From contig JBQHQH010000012.1 of assembly GCA_052067355.1 (NCBI GenBank), forward strand, positions 4,302 to 68,301: a stretch of DNA of 64,000 nucleotides, given 5' to 3'. This stretch comes from CABMKH01 sp040797625 (GTDB lineage: Bacteria; Bacillota; Clostridia; Tissierellales; Tissierellaceae). A program made the translations under genes and the position numbers. Below are positions 43,543 to 52,111 of the stretch, piece by piece. The notes beneath the pieces were generated by a model. That model was not told the DNA's origin. It searched no databases and saw nothing but the letters and a program-made list of their open reading frames with translations. Within the stretch, counting starts at the first letter, position 1. The number at the start of each line of letters is the position of its first letter.

Positions 43543-44508
43543 ATGGAAGGTAAACTTTTAGATCCAAATAAGGATTCTGTAGTTCTTGATGATGCCTTGA
43601 CCATGTCTTGGGCACCACATGTGAGATCAAACGAATCCGTTAGAAGGATAATGTTAGATGTAATTATTGCTTTGACTCCAGCTATGGTTGGTAGCATATA
43701 TTATTTTGGATTATCTGCTTTAAAACTTATTTTAATATCAGTGATTTCAGCTGTTTTATTTGAAGCTGGTGCTCAAAAATTATTTAAAAAGGATTTATTA
43801 ATTGGTGATTTAAGCGCAGTTGTAACTGGTATATTGTTGGCATTTAATCTACCAGCCAATGCACCATGGTGGGTGGCTGTATTTGGAGCGGGTTTTGCTA
43901 TTATTATAGTTAAGGAATTTTTTGGTGGAATAGGTTCAAACTTTATGAACCCTGCATTAGCTGCAAGAGCTGCATTAGTAGCATCATGGCCATCAATCAT
44001 GTCTAGTTATATAAATCCAGATGGAATAACTAGCGCTACACCACTTGCTATTATGAAGAGTGGCAGTACATCACTTCCATCTTTAGCTAGAATGGTAATG
44101 GGAGATATAGGGGGTTCCTTAGGGGAAACTTCAGCAATACTATTATTAATAGGTGCAGCTTATCTATTATTTAGAAGAGTTATTGAATGGAAAATACCTA
44201 CTTTCTATATTGGAAGTACTTGTATAATGTTGCTTTTATTAGGTGTTAAACCTGATTTGATAGTCTATCATATACTTGGTGGTGGATTGATTTTAGGTGC
44301 ATTTTTTATGGCAACAGATTATTCTACATCACCTATTACTCCAAAGGGTAAGATTATATTTGCCGTTGGTGCAGGACTTCTTACTGCATTGATTAGGGTA
44401 AAAGGCGGTATGCCAGAAGGTGTATCTTATTCTATCTTACTTATGAATGTAGCAACACCAGTAATTGAAAAATTTACAAAACCAAAAGTATTTGGGGAGG
44501 TAAAATAG
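43543..44508 (+). CDS. rnfD: Rnf complex subunit D
   Basis: 321 aa, ATG 43543 behind AAGGAGGAG. Integral membrane subunit with about eight to ten helices. A covalent FMN threonine is expected in the segment GITSATPLAIMKSG. Other family stretches are GGIGSNFMNPALAARA and ATDYSTSPITPKGK. Its stop TAG abuts rnfG (TAGATG). Confidence 0.95.
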   Translation: MEGKLLDPNKDSVVLDDALTMSWAPHVRSNESVRRIMLDVIIALTPAMVGSIYYFGLSALKLILISVISAVLFEAGAQKLFKKDLLIGDLSAVVTGILLAFNLPANAPWWVAVFGAGFAIIIVKEFFGGIGSNFMNPALAARAALVASWPSIMSSYINPDGITSATPLAIMKSGSTSLPSLARMVMGDIGGSLGETSAILLLIGAAYLLFRRVIEWKIPTFYIGSTCIMLLLLGVKPDLIVYHILGGGLILGAFFMATDYSTSPITPKGKIIFAVGAGLLTALIRVKGGMPEGVSYSILLMNVATPVIEKFTKPKVFGEVK

Positions 44509-45087
44509 ATGAATGAAACAATTAAATTAGGCCTAGTTCTTTTGATCATTACTGCTGTAGCAGGAGGTATATTGGCATTCTCAAATGAGGTTACTGCTCC
44601 AATAATTGCTGAAATTCAAAAACAAGGTACTCTTGGTGCGTTAATGGAAATATTCCCAGATGCAGAAGATGTTAATGAAATAGATGAAGCTCTATTAGAA
44701 GAGATAAAGGCAAATAATAAGTTTGTAACTGAAGTAAATGAAATATTAGGCAGCGGAGAAGAAGTAATAGGATATTCATTAAAGACTGTATCTGGAGGTT
44801 ATGGTGGAGATATAGCTACTATAACTGGAATTTATTCAGATGGAACATTAGCCGGTATAAAGGTAGTTGAAAATAGTGAAACTCCTGGTCTTGGGACAAG
44901 AATAGAAGGAACAGACTTCACTGATTCATTTAAAGGTAAGGCAACAGAAAGTGAATTAACGCCAGTGGCTTCACCTTCAGCAGATAATGAAGTACAACTT
45001 TTATCAGGTGCAACAGTATCTACAAATGGTGTTCTTGCTGGAGTTAATGGGGCAAGAGATGCATTTGTAAACTATCTATCAAAATAA
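44509..45087 (+). CDS. rnfG: Rnf complex subunit G
   Basis: 192 aa, ATG 44509 directly after the rnfD stop, with a GGGGAGG site inside rnfD. One N-terminal membrane helix and an extracytoplasmic FMN-binding domain; the flavinylated threonine lies in LLSGATVSTNGVLAGV (SGAT motif), preceded by SETPGLGTRIE. The flavin would be attached by ApbE, not seen here. Confidence 0.95.
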   Translation: MNETIKLGLVLLIITAVAGGILAFSNEVTAPIIAEIQKQGTLGALMEIFPDAEDVNEIDEALLEEIKANNKFVTEVNEILGSGEEVIGYSLKTVSGGYGGDIATITGIYSDGTLAGIKVVENSETPGLGTRIEGTDFTDSFKGKATESELTPVASPSADNEVQLLSGATVSTNGVLAGVNGARDAFVNYLSK

Positions 45088-45110
45088 AAAAATAAGTGGA
45101 GGTGGAGACA

Positions 45111-45725
45111 TTGAAACTATCAAATATATTAAAAGACGGAATTATAAAAAATAATCCTGTATTAGTACAATTAGTTGGATTGTGTTCGGTATTAGCTGTT
45201 ACCAGTGCTATGGTTAATGCTTTTTCTATGGGAATGGCAGTAACAGCAGTTCTTATTGGTTCGAATGTTGTAATATCAATACTTAGGAATGTTATACCTA
45301 AAAAGATTCGTATACCTGCTTTTATAGTTGTCATAGCTACTTTTGTAACTATTATAGAAATGTTTATGAAGGCTTTTGCTCAACCTATTTACGAAGCATT
45401 AGGGATATTCATTCCTTTGATAGTTGTTAACTGTATAATACTTGCAAGAGCAGAGTCATTTGCATATAAGAACAAAGTATTACCATCTGCTATAGATGGT
45501 CTAGGTATGGGATTAGGATATACACTTGCGGTACTTATATTAAGTACATTGAGAGAGATCTTAGGTTCAGGAACTTTGTTTGCAAATACAGCATTAGAGA
45601 TAAAATTATTTGGAGAGAGTTTCCAACCAGCGGCAATATTCGTAGCACCTCCAGGAGCATTTATATTGTTGGGGATTTTAATTGCCGTATTTAATATTCT
45701 TTCAAAGAAAAAAGCTACTAATTAA
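45111..45725 (+). CDS. rnfE: Rnf complex subunit E
   Basis: 204 aa. TTG 45111 (MKLSNILKDGIIKNNPVLVQ) was chosen because GGAGGTGGAG is just upstream; the GTG at 45096 lies before that site. Six-helix membrane subunit, paired in topology with RnfA, and bridging an intramembrane Fe-S cluster through conserved cysteines (LVGLCSVLAVTS, VVNCIILARAE). Confidence 0.94.
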   Translation: MKLSNILKDGIIKNNPVLVQLVGLCSVLAVTSAMVNAFSMGMAVTAVLIGSNVVISILRNVIPKKIRIPAFIVVIATFVTIIEMFMKAFAQPIYEALGIFIPLIVVNCIILARAESFAYKNKVLPSAIDGLGMGLGYTLAVLILSTLREILGSGTLFANTALEIKLFGESFQPAAIFVAPPGAFILLGILIAVFNILSKKKATN

Positions 45726-45746
45726 TATATAGAGGAGGGAAACAAG

Positions 45747-46319
45747 ATGAATTTATTTACCATACTAGTATCTACAATATTTGTAAATAACTATGTATTT
45801 GCTAGATTCCTAGGAATATGCCCATTTTTAGGGGTATCCAATAAGATGGAAACAGCTACTGGAATGGGTGTAGCCGTAACATTTGTAATAACATTGGCAT
45901 CTGCAATTACTTATTTTATACAAAAATTAATATTGGATGCATTAGGATTAGGGTACTTGCAGACAATAGTGTTCATTTTAGTAATAGCATCTTTGGTTCA
46001 ATTTGTTGAGTTAGTAATTAAAAAATTAAGTCCTACTTTATATAGTGCAATGGGAGTATTTTTACCACTTATTACTACTAACTGTGTTGTATTAGGTGTT
46101 ACTATATTAAATATCCAAGAAGGATATACTTTTATTGAAACTTTGACCAATGCTGTTGGTGCTTCATTAGGATTTTTCTTGGCTTTAATATTATTATCAG
46201 GAGTTAGAGAAAAGCTAGAATTAGCAGATATCCCTGAAGCTCTTCAAGGTTTTCCTATTGCGCTAATATCTGCAGGATTAATGTCCATAGCCTTTTTAGG
46301 CTTTAGTGGATTAGTTTAG
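45747..46319 (+). CDS. rnfA: Rnf complex subunit A
   Basis: 190 aa, ATG 45747 behind GAGGAGGG. Six-helix membrane subunit homologous to RnfE and NqrE. It begins with FVNNYVFARFLGICPFLGVS and has LITTNCVVLGVTI, the cysteine sites that with RnfE hold the shared cluster. Twelve bases before rnfB. Confidence 0.96.
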   Translation: MNLFTILVSTIFVNNYVFARFLGICPFLGVSNKMETATGMGVAVTFVITLASAITYFIQKLILDALGLGYLQTIVFILVIASLVQFVELVIKKLSPTLYSAMGVFLPLITTNCVVLGVTILNIQEGYTFIETLTNAVGASLGFFLALILLSGVREKLELADIPEALQGFPIALISAGLMSIAFLGFSGLV

Positions 46320-46330
46320 GAGGTAGGAAG

Positions 46331-47140
46331 ATGACAAGTATAGTGTATCCAGTAGTAGTATTAGGCAGTTTAGGTTTATTCTTTGGAGTTATATTGTCTG
46401 TAGCGTCTAAAGTTTTTGAAGTAAAAATAGACCCTAAAATAAGCGAAGTCTTAGATGCCCTACCAGGAGCAAACTGTGGTGCTTGTGGTTACCCAGGTTG
46501 CGAAGGATTAGCAACAGCTATAGCTGAAGGAAAAGCTCCTGTCAATTCATGTCCTATAGGTGGGCAAAAAGTAGCGGATAAGGTTGCTGGAATCATGGGA
46601 TTAAATTCAGCTGATGTAGAAAGAAAAGTAGCTACAGTCCTATGTCAAGGTACTAAAGATAAGGCAAAAGAAAAATATAAATATGAAGGTATAGATAATT
46701 GTAGGGTACAGACTAATTTAGCAGATGGATGTAAATCATGTTCTTATGGATGTTTAGGTTGTGGTACATGTCAAGATGTATGTCCATTTGATGCCATAGA
46801 TATGGTAGATGGTATAGCAGTTGTAAATAAAGAAAAATGTACTGCATGTATGAAATGTATAGCTGTTTGTCCAAAGAAGATTATAGAATTGGTACCTTAT
46901 GACAATGAATATGTAGTAAAATGTAAGAGTGAAGATAAAGGTAAGGACGTAAGAGGAAATTGTGCCATAGGTTGTATAGGATGTAGACTATGTGTTAAAA
47001 ATTGTCCAGAAGAGGCAATTACATTTGAAAACAATTTGGCAAAGATTAATTATGATAAATGTATTAACTGTGGAATTTGTGAAGAAAAATGTCCTACAAA
47101 ATGTATTTTTACAAGTAAAGAGAAAAATATAACTGATTAA
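46331..47140 (+). CDS. rnfB: Rnf complex subunit B (polyferredoxin)
   Basis: 269 aa, ATG 46331 behind AGGAGGT at the rnfA stop. N-terminal membrane anchor, then GANCGACGYPGCEGLA (first [4Fe-4S] site), and multiple ferredoxin-type motifs: CLGCGTCQDVCPFDA, CTACMKCIAVCPKK, CIGCRLCVKNCPEEA and CINCGICEEKCPTKC. It is the likely entry point for electrons from reduced ferredoxin. The operon ends in a terminator right after it. Confidence 0.96.
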   Translation: MTSIVYPVVVLGSLGLFFGVILSVASKVFEVKIDPKISEVLDALPGANCGACGYPGCEGLATAIAEGKAPVNSCPIGGQKVADKVAGIMGLNSADVERKVATVLCQGTKDKAKEKYKYEGIDNCRVQTNLADGCKSCSYGCLGCGTCQDVCPFDAIDMVDGIAVVNKEKCTACMKCIAVCPKKIIELVPYDNEYVVKCKSEDKGKDVRGNCAIGCIGCRLCVKNCPEEAITFENNLAKINYDKCINCGICEEKCPTKCIFTSKEKNITD

Positions 47141-47172
47141 TAATAGAGTCTTTAAAGGCTCTATTATTTTTT
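47141..47172 (+). terminator. Terminator of the rnf operon
   Basis: AATAGAG, ten-base loop, CTCTATT, then ATTTTTT; one base after the rnfB stop. Confidence 0.85.
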
Positions 47173-47320
47173 CTATTTGTAACTTGTAAATAAAAATCAT
47201 TAATGGTAAACTATAAAGAGTGGAATTATGTAAATACAATTGATTTACCTATTTATTCCATGGCTTGAGATTTCAACACTGTTACTTGTATAGGGAGATA
47301 TGAGTAAAAGAAGCTCATAA

Positions 47321-47408
47321 TCTATTGTGTCGGAGTAAATTAATGTGGAAATTGACAAGTCTTAAATATTAGCTAGAATATAAAATTCTATCTGATATAA
47401 GTTTTTAT
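47321..47408 (+). repeat. Dispersed intergenic repeat, copy 4
   Basis: Blocks TCTATTGTGTCGGAG, TAAATTAATGTGGAAATTG, then TATAAAATTCTATCTGATAT and AAGTTTTTAT. Shares these with 35342-35483, partly in a different order. It occupies the space just before the NusG-II gene. Confidence 0.55.
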
Positions 47409-47426
47409 ATTGAAAGGTGGATAACA

Positions 47427-47807
47427 TTGACAAAAGGAGATAAATTTTTAATAGCTTTTGTTGTGTTTTTGACTATTGTATCTTTGGGCTTTATCAAGAA
47501 ACAAGGATTTTCCAATAGTGAAAAATATATAAGTGTCCAAGTTAATGGAAAAGAGATTAAAAAGATAATATTTGATAAAAATATAGTTGGTAATACAATT
47601 CCTATTGAGACAGAATATGGATATAATCTAATGGAAATTGGTGATGAAGAAGTAAGAGTAATCGAAGCAAGTTGTCCTGATAAGATAGATGTCCATCAAG
47701 GATATATTTCAAAAGTAGGAGAGACTATAGTATGTCTACCTAACAAACTAGTTATTGAAATAAAAGGAATGGGCAAAGACGATAAAATTGACATAATGGG
47801 TCATTAG
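47427..47807 (+). CDS. NusG domain II-containing membrane protein (DUF1312)
   Basis: 126 aa from TTG 47427 behind AAAGGTGG. One N-terminal membrane helix (FLIAFVVFLTIVSLGFI) then a small beta-barrel, NusG domain II-like: ISVQVNGKEIKKIIFDKN, EASCPDKIDVHQGYIS and ETIVCLPNKLVIEIKG. The CPDK/CLPNK cysteines are typical of the family. Usually next to a Gx transporter gene downstream of rnf in Clostridia, as here. Function not established. Confidence 0.88.
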   Translation: MTKGDKFLIAFVVFLTIVSLGFIKKQGFSNSEKYISVQVNGKEIKKIIFDKNIVGNTIPIETEYGYNLMEIGDEEVRVIEASCPDKIDVHQGYISKVGETIVCLPNKLVIEIKGMGKDDKIDIMGH

Positions 47808-47820
47808 GAAGAGGGCTTTT

Positions 47821-48339
47821 ATGGAAAAATTAAAAAAATTAGTTTTTTTATCTATACTTGTATCTGTAGGTTTAGGACTAAGTGTATTGGAATCAGCAAT
47901 TCCACTACCAATCATGGTCCCAGGAGCTAGATTAGGCCTTTCTAATATGGTTATTTTAGTAACATTGATCATATTTGGCTTTAAAGAGGGATTGATCGTT
48001 TCTGTATTAAAAAGTATCATACTCATGTTGGTAACTGGAAGCGTGTCTAGTTTTATCTACAGCATATCTGGAGCTATTTTAAGCTGTATAACCATGTTTT
48101 TAACTTACAAATATTGCCATAGCATATTTAGTTTAATTGGTGTTAGTATAATAGGAGCATTATCACATAACTTTGGACAAGTTACTGTGGCCAGTCTTAT
48201 GATGAATAATTTAAGAATATATACTTATTTACCATTTTTAATGTTAATTAGTCTGTTTACTGGATATTTTGTTGGTCTAGCTTCTAGATATATAGTGAAA
48301 AATCTAGAAGAAAACTTTAAGACATTATTTCAAAGATGA
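47821..48339 (+). CDS. Gx transporter family membrane protein (heptaprenyl diphosphate synthase component I-like)
   Basis: 172 aa, ATG 47821, 13 bases after the previous stop. Five to six membrane helices. The family stretch PIMVPGARLGLSNMVIL, then GFKEGLIVSVLKSI and GALSHNFGQVTVAS, matches PF07456. The old name, component I of heptaprenyl diphosphate synthase, is questionable for integral membrane members; an ECF-like small-molecule transport role is favoured for some. Partner of the NusG-II gene. Confidence 0.82.
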   Translation: MEKLKKLVFLSILVSVGLGLSVLESAIPLPIMVPGARLGLSNMVILVTLIIFGFKEGLIVSVLKSIILMLVTGSVSSFIYSISGAILSCITMFLTYKYCHSIFSLIGVSIIGALSHNFGQVTVASLMMNNLRIYTYLPFLMLISLFTGYFVGLASRYIVKNLEENFKTLFQR

Positions 48340-48351
48340 GGTTGTATATGA

Positions 48352-48930
48352 ATGGAAAGTATAATATTAGCTTCTTCTTCTCCGCGGAGAAAACAAATCC
48401 TAGAAAAGTATGGATTAAAGCATAGTGTAGTGGAGAGTAAGATAGATGAAAAGATTCATTTGGAAGATAACCCTGAACAAATTGCTATGTCTTTAGCATT
48501 TGAAAAGGCTTACAATGTAGCCATGGCAAATAGAGAAAGTATTGTAATTGGGGCTGACACTATAGTAGTGTTTGAAAATCAGGTGTTAGGTAAACCTAGG
48601 GATGAACTAGATGCCATGAGGATTTTAAACTTATTAAGTGGGAAGGAGCATGTGGTAATTACAGGCATAAGCCTGTTGAATTTAAAAAAAGAGATAAAGA
48701 TTGTGGATTTTGAAAGAACTATAGTTAAATTTAGAGAACTAGATGATGATATTATTAATAGATATATAGACACTAGGGAGCCCTTTGACAAAGCAGGGGC
48801 TTATGGAATTCAAGGATATGGTGCATTATTTGTTGAAAAGATAGATGGATGCTATTATAATGTGATAGGATTACCTTTAGGTAAATTAAGTCAGTTATTA
48901 TATAGATATTTCAATATAAGCATAATATAA
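48352..48930 (+). CDS. maf: Maf-family nucleoside triphosphate pyrophosphatase
   Basis: 192 aa, ATG 48352 behind GAGGT. Hydrolyses non-canonical or modified NTPs, often dTTP/UTP type, to the monophosphate. Signature ILASSSPRRKQIL, then VIGADTIVVFENQVLGKP, SGKEHVVITG and FDKAGAYGIQGYGALFVEKIDG. It stands before radC-mreBCD, the conserved Firmicute order. Confidence 0.95.
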   Translation: MESIILASSSPRRKQILEKYGLKHSVVESKIDEKIHLEDNPEQIAMSLAFEKAYNVAMANRESIVIGADTIVVFENQVLGKPRDELDAMRILNLLSGKEHVVITGISLLNLKKEIKIVDFERTIVKFRELDDDIINRYIDTREPFDKAGAYGIQGYGALFVEKIDGCYYNVIGLPLGKLSQLLYRYFNISII

Positions 48931-48947
48931 TTAGGTGGGTGGATTAT

Positions 48948-49655
48948 GTGAACGACAAATTGCACAATGATAGAGATTATACTATTAAAGATTTGCCTAT
49001 TAGTGAAAGACCTAGAGAAAAACTTTATAGTTATGGAGTTGAATCCTTATCTAATGCAGAATTGTTGGCTATAATAATAAGAACAGGCCACAAGGAGGAC
49101 ACTGCTATAGATGTAGCACAGAGAATTTTAAACATGGATAATAGAGGATTAGCTCATTTAGTAGATGTTACCCTTGAGCAATTAATGGAAGTTAAAGGAA
49201 TTGGAAAATGTAAAGCTGCTCAAATTTTAGCTGCTATAGAGATAGGAAAGAGGCTAAATAGATGGGAGATACATGATAAGATTAGAGTAAACTCACCAAT
49301 AGTCTTAGTAAATCTGTTGATGGATGAGATGAGATTCTTAAATAAGGAATATTTTAATATAGCTATTTTAGACACTAAAAATCAGATTCTTGCAGTTGAA
49401 AATATATCCATAGGAACTCTAAACGCCTCAATAGTACATCCCCGTGATGTGTTTAATATTGCCATTAAGAGAAATGCTAATTCTATAATATTAGTACATA
49501 ATCATCCTAGTGGAGATCCACAGCCTAGTAATGAAGATATAAATATTACACATAGATTAATAGAAGTTGGAAAGTTAGTTGGGATAAGAGTATTGGATCA
49601 TATAATTATTGGTGATAATAGGTATACAAGCTTTAAGGAGAAGAACTTAATTTAA
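48948..49655 (+). CDS. radC: RadC-like JAB domain protein
   Basis: 235 aa. GTG 48948 (MNDKLHNDRDYTIKDLP) follows AGGTGGG with eight-base spacing; a longer GTG frame from 48939 overlaps that site. N-terminal helix-hairpin-helix (EQLMEVKGIGKCKAAQILAAIE), then a JAMM/MPN+ metal site: LVHNHPSGDPQPSNEDI with upstream glutamate. Function in vivo is unsettled despite the DNA-repair name. Between maf and mreB. Confidence 0.94.
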   Translation: MNDKLHNDRDYTIKDLPISERPREKLYSYGVESLSNAELLAIIIRTGHKEDTAIDVAQRILNMDNRGLAHLVDVTLEQLMEVKGIGKCKAAQILAAIEIGKRLNRWEIHDKIRVNSPIVLVNLLMDEMRFLNKEYFNIAILDTKNQILAVENISIGTLNASIVHPRDVFNIAIKRNANSIILVHNHPSGDPQPSNEDINITHRLIEVGKLVGIRVLDHIIIGDNRYTSFKEKNLI

Positions 49656-49676
49656 AGTCAGGAAGGAGAAAATAGC

Positions 49677-50708
49677 ATGGGATTCTTTAATTTATTTAAT
49701 AAGGATATGGGAATAGATTTAGGTACTGCAAATACTTTAGTTTATATAAAAGGCAGAGAAATAGTGACTAGGGAGCCATCTGTAGTTGCTATACAGACAA
49801 ATACAAAGCAAGTTTTAGCTGTTGGAGAAGAAGCAAAGAAGATGATAGGTAGAACACCAGGAAATATAGTTGCTATCAGACCTTTAAAAGATGGTGTAAT
49901 TGCAGATTTTGATGTTACACAAAATATGTTAAAGTATTTTATTAGAAAAGCTTATAATAGGAAGTCGCTTTTTCAACCTAGAGTAGTAGTCTGTGTGCCT
50001 AGCGGTGTTACAGAGGTAGAGAAAAGAGCAGTAGAAGAAGCAGCCATACATGCAGGTGCTAGAGATGCATATTTGATTGAAGAACCCATGGCAGCTGCCA
50101 TAGGAGCAGGTTTACCTGTTCAAGAGGCTACAGGTAGCCTAATAGTAGATATTGGTGGAGGAACTACAGAGGTAGCAGTCATTTCATTAGGTGGTATTGT
50201 AACTAGCAAATCCATTAGAGTAGGTGGAGATGAACTAGATGATTCTATAGTGAACTATATTAAAAAAGAGTATAGCTTGATGATTGGTGAGAGGACTGCT
50301 GAAGAGATAAAAATAAATATAGGTTCTGCAGATGCAGAATCAGAGCCAATATCCATGGATATAAGGGGACGAGACTTGATTAGTGGACTTCCTAAGACCA
50401 TAGAAGTCACATCTTCTGAAATTCATACAGCTATGAAAGAGCCGATTTATAGTATTATTGAAGCTATAAAATCTACTTTGGAAAAGACACCACCAGAACT
50501 TGCAGCAGATATTATGGAGCAAGGTATTGTAATAACAGGTGGGGGAGCTTTATTAGATGGTATAGATCGTATAATAATTAGAGAAACTGGGATGCCAGTC
50601 AAGATAGCTGAAAATCCTCTAGATTGTGTTGCAATTGGTACTGGTATAGCTTTAGATAGTATAGAGGTGTTAAAGAAGACTGTTTATACTAGTAAAAGAA
50701 TAGGTTAG
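49677..50708 (+). CDS. mreB: Rod-shape protein MreB
   Basis: 343 aa, ATG 49677 behind AAGGAGAA. Actin-like filament protein that guides side-wall synthesis. ATPase signatures: GIDLGTANTLVYIKG, LIVDIGGGTTEVAVIS and GIVITGGGALLDGID. A short amphipathic N-terminus (MGFFNLFNKD) could contact the membrane. First gene of mreBCD-mrdA-minCDE. Confidence 0.97.
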   Translation: MGFFNLFNKDMGIDLGTANTLVYIKGREIVTREPSVVAIQTNTKQVLAVGEEAKKMIGRTPGNIVAIRPLKDGVIADFDVTQNMLKYFIRKAYNRKSLFQPRVVVCVPSGVTEVEKRAVEEAAIHAGARDAYLIEEPMAAAIGAGLPVQEATGSLIVDIGGGTTEVAVISLGGIVTSKSIRVGGDELDDSIVNYIKKEYSLMIGERTAEEIKINIGSADAESEPISMDIRGRDLISGLPKTIEVTSSEIHTAMKEPIYSIIEAIKSTLEKTPPELAADIMEQGIVITGGGALLDGIDRIIIRETGMPVKIAENPLDCVAIGTGIALDSIEVLKKTVYTSKRIG

Positions 50709-50719
50709 ATGGTGATAAT

Positions 50720-51586
50720 ATGTATTTTTTAAAAAAATACAAAGATAGAATGATGGTAACAGCTGTTGCTATCATTCTAATTGTTATAATTGGTATTACC
50801 AGTGTTGATAGATTATCCTTTGCTGAACCTGAAAAGGTTATGAGCAAGCCTGAAAAGGTCATGGGAAATTTGCTTACACCTATAAGCAAGTTTACTTTTA
50901 ATATGGGGAAAAAGGTGTCAAATTTTTGGGGGACAATTAAAAATCTATCTAAGATACTTCAAGAAAATGAAGCGTTGAATGTTGAAATAGCAGAGCTGAA
51001 GGAAAGAAATAGAGATTTGGAGAATATTATAGGCAAGTCTGATTATCTTAAAAATGAAGCAGAGCTATTGTTAAATACGGAACATAACCTTATCTCGGGA
51101 CAAGTTATCAGCAAAGAACCAGGAAACTGGTATTATAACTTTAACATAGATAAAGGATCCAATCATGGGATAAAAAAAGGTGCAACTGTTATACAAGGTA
51201 TAGAAACGGAAAAGGGAGTTGTGAAAGAGGGAATAGTTGGTCGTGTATCAGATGTAGGAGATAATTGGGCAAAAGTAATTTCCATAGTAGATGAATTAAA
51301 TCGTGTCTCTTTTAAGATCATCAGAACTCAAGATGGAGGTATAGTTTCTGGTAGTATAGACGGTACAGACAGGACCTTGAGTGGCTATCTATTTGATAGT
51401 AAGGCCGACGTAATAGTGGGAGATAAGCTATATACATCTGGGCTAGGAAAGACCTTTGCAAAGGATATCTATATAGGAGAAGTGGAAGAAGTAATAGAAC
51501 TTGAAGAGGAATTGATGAAGAAGATCGTCGTTAAACCAGCTATTAATTTTAAAAAATTATATAGGGTTTTTGTCATTTTGGATTGA
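50720..51586 (+). CDS. mreC: Rod-shape protein MreC
   Basis: 288 aa, ATG 50720 behind GATGGTGATA. Membrane helix near the N-terminus (MMVTAVAIILIVIIGITS), a coiled coil (residues ~75-110), then two beta-barrel subdomains with VISKEPGNWYYNFNIDKGSN, GIVGRVSDVGDNWAKV and GDKLYTSGLGKTFAKDI. It bridges MreB/MreD and PBP2 outside the membrane. The 3' end leads into mreD. Confidence 0.95.
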   Translation: MYFLKKYKDRMMVTAVAIILIVIIGITSVDRLSFAEPEKVMSKPEKVMGNLLTPISKFTFNMGKKVSNFWGTIKNLSKILQENEALNVEIAELKERNRDLENIIGKSDYLKNEAELLLNTEHNLISGQVISKEPGNWYYNFNIDKGSNHGIKKGATVIQGIETEKGVVKEGIVGRVSDVGDNWAKVISIVDELNRVSFKIIRTQDGGIVSGSIDGTDRTLSGYLFDSKADVIVGDKLYTSGLGKTFAKDIYIGEVEEVIELEEELMKKIVVKPAINFKKLYRVFVILD

Positions 51587-51599
51587 TTGGGGGATACAA

Positions 51600-52100
51600 T
51601 TGACCATTATCATATTTGCTTTAATTATTATAGTCAATATAGTTTTACAGAGTACTATATTGCCATATTTCAACATATTTGGAATAGTTCCTAATACTGC
51701 ACTGGTAATAGTAGTGACCATTTCTCTATTAAGAGGTAAGTATTATGGGAGTTTTTTTGGGCTTTGTACTGGAGTAGTACAAGATATCCTATTTGGATAT
51801 GCAATTGGAGTAAATGGACTTATATATTTTCTAATGGGATATATGATAGGTACTATACAAAAAAACTTAGATACAGAAAACAAGGTTATTCCAGTGATGT
51901 GTTCAGCATTAAGTACAATTTTTTATAATTTCTCATATTTTCTATTGATGTTTTTCCTATCTAGAAATATACCTATTCCTATTATGTTGAAGAATGTCTT
52001 TTCTTTAGAAATATTATATAATAGTATATTATCTATATTTATTTATAAATTGTTTTCTAGGTTTTTTGTTGTACCTTCCTTAAAGTTTAAGAGACGGTAG
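51600..52100 (+). CDS. mreD: Rod-shape protein MreD
   Basis: 166 aa. TTG 51600 follows GGGGGA (51589-51594); the longer frame from 51570 overlaps mreC and has no site. About five membrane helices, starting FALIIIVNIVLQSTILPYF; LLRGKYYGSFFGLCTGVVQD is the family's cytoplasmic motif region. Eleven bases before mrdA. Confidence 0.9.
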   Translation: MTIIIFALIIIVNIVLQSTILPYFNIFGIVPNTALVIVVTISLLRGKYYGSFFGLCTGVVQDILFGYAIGVNGLIYFLMGYMIGTIQKNLDTENKVIPVMCSALSTIFYNFSYFLLMFFLSRNIPIPIMLKNVFSLEILYNSILSIFIYKLFSRFFVVPSLKFKRR

Positions 52101-52111
52101 AGGTGTTTTAA

